From Trema orientale (lineage: Eukaryota; Streptophyta; Magnoliopsida; Rosales; Cannabaceae), in NCBI GenBank assembly GCA_002914845.1, contig JXTC01000244.1:149884-213883 (forward strand): 64,000 bases of DNA, read 5' to 3'. The position numbers and the translations under genes were made by a program. Shown piece after piece: positions 60,843-64,000 of the stretch; position 1 is the first letter of the stretch; every line of letters starts with the position of its first letter. The notes under the pieces were generated by a model. The model was not told where the DNA came from. It worked only from the letters and a program-made list of their open reading frames with translations, and ran no database searches.

Positions 60843-62400
60843 TTAAGTACTAACTGGTAAATCACCATTTAGAATTTGAGAGATACAATCTAGACTCTCT
60901 TCTAACCAGTATCTAAGTAAATTAACAGATAAAGTAAATTTTGCTAATGAATGAGCTACTGTATTCCCATATCTGGATATAAAGCAACATGGCCCATCAC
61001 AAACATCTACTAACAAACATCTGATATCTTTAAGAATAAGACTGTCTTCGGAGAACTCATCATCTCTATTTAAAGCTTGCACCACAGTGAGGGAATCGCT
61101 TTTCACTTGACAGACCTGTAAGCCACACTCTGGCAAAAATAAGGCCTTTCCTTGTGGCGACACTCCGCAAGGTATGGGTCAAAACCGCCCTTGATTGTTT
61201 CTGCCATAGCTTCAAAAAGCAACCACTCATGGTCTCTTATCACTAGGGCTAGCAATTTGTGATACGACACGACTCGAAACTCATACAGAGTTAGCGAGTT
61301 TAAGTTTGCCTTAAACAGGTTCGGCTCAAAATCAGATTGAACCCGCAAACACATTTATTAAACAGGTTGGATTTAGATTGACCCACCAACTCAAAATTGA
61401 CTCGCAATAACCGGTTTATTAAACGGGTCAATTTTGGGTCAACTCATTTATAACCTGTGTAATACATATTTGAAAATATTAGTGTATTTTTAAGATTTTA
61501 TTATGCACATATATTGAGATTTTATGTGATTTTAATTTATTTTTGGTAAATATTAATGTCTTAAGGTCATAAAACATGCATAAATTTATGCTAAATATGT
61601 AAAAAAAAAAAAATTAGCTAATTTGGATTAAACGGGTTAACGGGTTGTGTCGGGTTGACTTAACCTGAATATGACCTATTTGAATAAACCAGCTACACAG
61701 GTCGTATCGAGTTAACACGTTTATAAACAGGTCGGATTCGGGTTAGAATTCCTGGCACGATTATTAAATGGGCCGGATTTAGGTTAAGGTATATGCTGTT
61801 ATATATGGACATTGATACGACATGAATACGACCCGCTAATACGAATTGCCATCCCTACTTATCTCAACACCAACATCAACAGATTGGAGATCAACACTTG
61901 TAGCATCCATATTCAATTTTAATGCACTAAATCTAGGGGTTTCCACTTCACTTCTTTTACAATTCGGTCTTGCACAGGAGTATTAATGCGTTGTTGAGCC
62001 TTTTGAAATTCAAACAGCCAAAAGCCCACGTCTTCAAGGATATCTTGGGAACACGTACTCTTTTTCCATGAACTGTATTATTTCTTTCCTTCCAAATGAA
62101 CCATAGCACAGCTGTGAATATCTCAAAGTCTTCTTTATTCAGTTTTTCATACACGAACGATAAAAAATCTTGTGCGAATAAGCCTTTAAACTGACGGATA
62201 TAAGGCCAGCAGAAACTATGAATCCAAGTCTCTTCTGCGAAGCCGTAACACACCAAAGCATGTAGAGTCGTCTCTTTCTCCTCTTGTCAACGCATGTATG
62301 AAGTAGCGTAATTGACTCTTCTTTTAGCGACATTGAAAGCTGTGAGAATAATCTCATGGAAGACTCGCCACAAAAAGATACGACTTTGCTTGGGAAGTAT
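60843..62400 (-). pseudogene. LINE-type retrotransposon remnant (zf-RVT and RNase H regions)
   Basis: On the minus strand, 61,957-62,256 reads WIHSFCWPYIRQFK, then FTAVLWFIWKERNNTVHGK, the region between the zf-RVT zinc finger and the RNase H-like domain of plant LINEs. After the hAT insertion (61,244-61,857), the RNase H-like domain continues with LVIRDHEWLLFEAMAETIKG, then QVKSDSLTVVQALN with the conserved Asp, and NTVAHSLAKF near the C-terminus (about 60,940-60,960). Frame breaks occur, so it is dead. Reverse transcriptase is not visible in the window, so the copy may be truncated or belong to a stand-alone RNase H-like gene. Confidence 0.7.
61244..61857. mobile_element. Non-autonomous hAT-type element (614 bp), TAGGG family copy 2
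   Basis: The ends TAGGGCTAGCAATTTG and AATTGCCATCCCTA match the element at 14,002-14,728, and both share ACACGAC and AACGGGTTAACGGG-type subterminal words. The 8-bp flanks CTTATCAC (61236-61243) and CTTATCTC (61858-61865) differ at one base. It splits the LINE RNase H pseudogene, so it inserted later. Confidence 0.87.
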
Positions 62401-62704
62401 GGTGTTTAGCCCCCCTACTAACTGAAATGGGTCCACCTTCTTAAATTTGTATGTGTGTCTCATGTCTCTATTAATGCATGGTGCTTAGTGTGAGTACCAC
62501 AATTAAAGGTTCCTTTAGTATTTCATACTGTATAAATACTGAATAAGGTCCTATAAAAAAATTGTTGAAAATGAGGAACAAGATACAAGCAAAAGAAAAA
62601 TCGGGGGTTCAATCGTGCAATAAGTGTTGCATCACAATCCTCTACTTTTGTAAGCCCCAAAATAGAACCATGCGAGGTCCATGTGGATCATGTATGTGAA
62701 TTGG
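62401..62704. other. Intergenic, no gene seen
   Basis: No coding, RNA or transposon-end signal recognised. Confidence 0.5.
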
Positions 62705-63320
62705 GAGCCGTGATTAGTTAGACGCAACTGACCAAAGTAACCCTCAAGTAAAATAAACAAGAATAAGATTAATGAGGAGATGGATAGGTGGATTATGATT
62801 CCTTAACCTAATAATGTGAGCAACTATTTTTGTGGAAAAATTGATGGACTACATAAGTTCAAAACTAGACCTAAAAATTTTTCTACTCTATTATCAAGTG
62901 ATCTTATACTTCAAGGCACATTTATGATTTCTTTTGGACGCTGCTTTTGAATGGAGGATTGTGATTGTCTAGATGCAATTGACCAAAGCAACTCTAAAGT
63001 AAAATATAAGCGATGCTATAGAGCACCGCTGGTGCCTAATATGACATGAGGCATAATTCTATTAATGGGTGATTATAATTAATAAACTAGGTCCTATATA
63101 GATCTAATCTGATGTGTAATTATAATCAGCAAGTAACAGACTGACATATTATGTAGTGTTGATTCCTTATCCTAATAATGTGTGCCACTCTTTTGTGTGA
63201 AAAAAAATGATAATGTTTAAGTTCAAAACTAGACCCTAAAAATTTTCTACTCTATTATTAAATGGTCTTATATTTTAAGACTCATTTATGATTTCTTTTG
63301 AAGGTTACTTTTAACTTTTA
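62705..63320. repeat. Two-copy diverged direct repeat with an insertion in copy 2
   Basis: Copy 1 (about 62,705-62,952) and copy 2 (about 62,955-63,316) share GA.GCAA.TGACCAAAG, then GATTCCTTA.CCTAATAATG, AAGTTCAAAACTAGACC and TTTATGATTTCTTTTG in order. Copy 2 has an extra 150 bp or so (63,011-63,160) where copy 1 has about 34 bp. Confidence 0.8.
63011..63160. mobile_element. Possible small MITE inside repeat copy 2
   Basis: GCTGGTGCC, ATGACATGAGGCATAAT, then TGACATATTATGTAGTG, with a central GATTATAATTAAT, resemble the hairpin MITE at 24,594-24,728. The borders are set mainly by comparison with repeat copy 1. Confidence 0.4.
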
Positions 63321-64000
63321 AAAGTGATTAGAGAAAAATACAAGATGAGAGACATTTAATAGATTTTTCTACTTTTGGTCAGCGGGTTTTATAATTTGCC
63401 ATATAACTAGTATTTTAAGTAAGAATTTGAGAACTAGATTAAATATTGTTTTTCAAAATTGAATCTGCTGGTTTAATACAACTTTTCTAAAATATTATTC
63501 TACAGCAAAACAACTATATAATTTACTAAATACTTAGACTTTTGAACAGTACGTCAGTTTTGTAAGATTATTTAGCAAACTCTTAAAGACTTTTTTTCTC
63601 CCTCACAGCTGCTTTTCATAGCACAACTATAAAGGACTACAACATAGTTAGAACATAACATAATAATACGAAACTGGCTCTTAATCTCTTGATAAATATA
63701 ATGTAGAAATGGTTTTCAATATTGCAATTTTTTTTTAGTTGGGAGAGTTGGGATTTTGAATTAGACTTTCTACGAAATGTAGAAATTACTACCGAACTTT
63801 TTTTTTTTTTTTTTGCCTGGGATTAATAAATTAACTTTGCAAACACATCCTTTATATAAGTATATATTATATTGTTAGTCAAAAATTATATATATATATA
63901 ACATATATAAGAACAAATAAAATACTGGAATTTCAATAGAATAACAAAATAACAATAATTATACCAAAGCAATAGAACACTCAAATGACAATGAGGATCC
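63321..64000. other. Intergenic, no gene seen
   Basis: AT-rich with T runs and an (AT)n tract near 63,888-63,900. Confidence 0.55.

Noticed and set aside
1..64000. CRISPR arrays, bacterial operons or phage genes
   Set aside because: No regularly spaced repeats or bacterial gene signals. Composition, introns and transposons are those of a plant nuclear genome.

Overview
This window is nuclear DNA from a flowering plant, almost certainly an AT-rich eudicot. The support is spliced plant genes with GT-AG introns, TATA boxes about 125-155 bp upstream of start codons, plant-type Ty1/copia, Ty3/gypsy-like, LINE, SINE, hAT, Mutator-like and CACTA elements, and plant-specific protein families. I cannot name the species. 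One assembly gap (291 N) and two single N bases are present.

Three credible host genes are visible, all on the minus strand. (1) A 227-residue serine-rich protein gene lies at 15,995-16,678; possible spliced 3' exons follow down to about 15,240. (2) A 107-residue paralogue at 45,510-45,833 shares the motif RTCLCSPTTHPGSFRCSLH and a basic C-terminal block. (3) An eight-exon gene at 53,006-56,324 encodes a 524-residue protein with a signal peptide and about five membrane segments, of the plant family usually annotated 'transmembrane protein / plasma membrane fusion protein'. Its exon phases all agree, so the model is strong.

The rest is a patchwork of transposable elements, many with exact ends. 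Left edge (1-5,400): a decayed copia element with a 1,655-bp 3' LTR sits inside the reverse transcriptase of a second copia element, which is followed by two related foldback MITEs and the gap. 11.7-14.7 kb: a probable solo LTR and a hAT-type element with an 8-bp duplication. 22.9-24.3 kb: a 1.3-kb foldback element with a perfect 9-bp duplication. 28.2-28.9 kb: three Mutator-like MITEs of one family within 660 bp. 32.6-34.7 kb: a Tourist-like MITE with one duplicated end, then a retroposon-like unit split by an 839-bp hAT element. 35.8-43.75 kb: a decayed CACTA transposon with transposase and Ulp1-like remnants, followed by a field of GGTCGCT motifs. 44.5-44.9 kb: a tRNA-derived SINE with a 17-bp duplication. 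49.5-50.3 kb: another hAT element. 51.27-51.64 kb: a small solo LTR. 59.7-62.4 kb: a second copy of the paired MITEs, then a LINE RNase H pseudogene split by a hAT element.

Nothing links the three host genes into one pathway. The exact termini and duplications allow several relative ages to be read. I did not find a convincing new biological system. The most unusual items are the MITE cluster, the CACTA region with mismatched ends, the repeated MITE pair and the possible 3'-UTR splicing of the first serine-rich gene.
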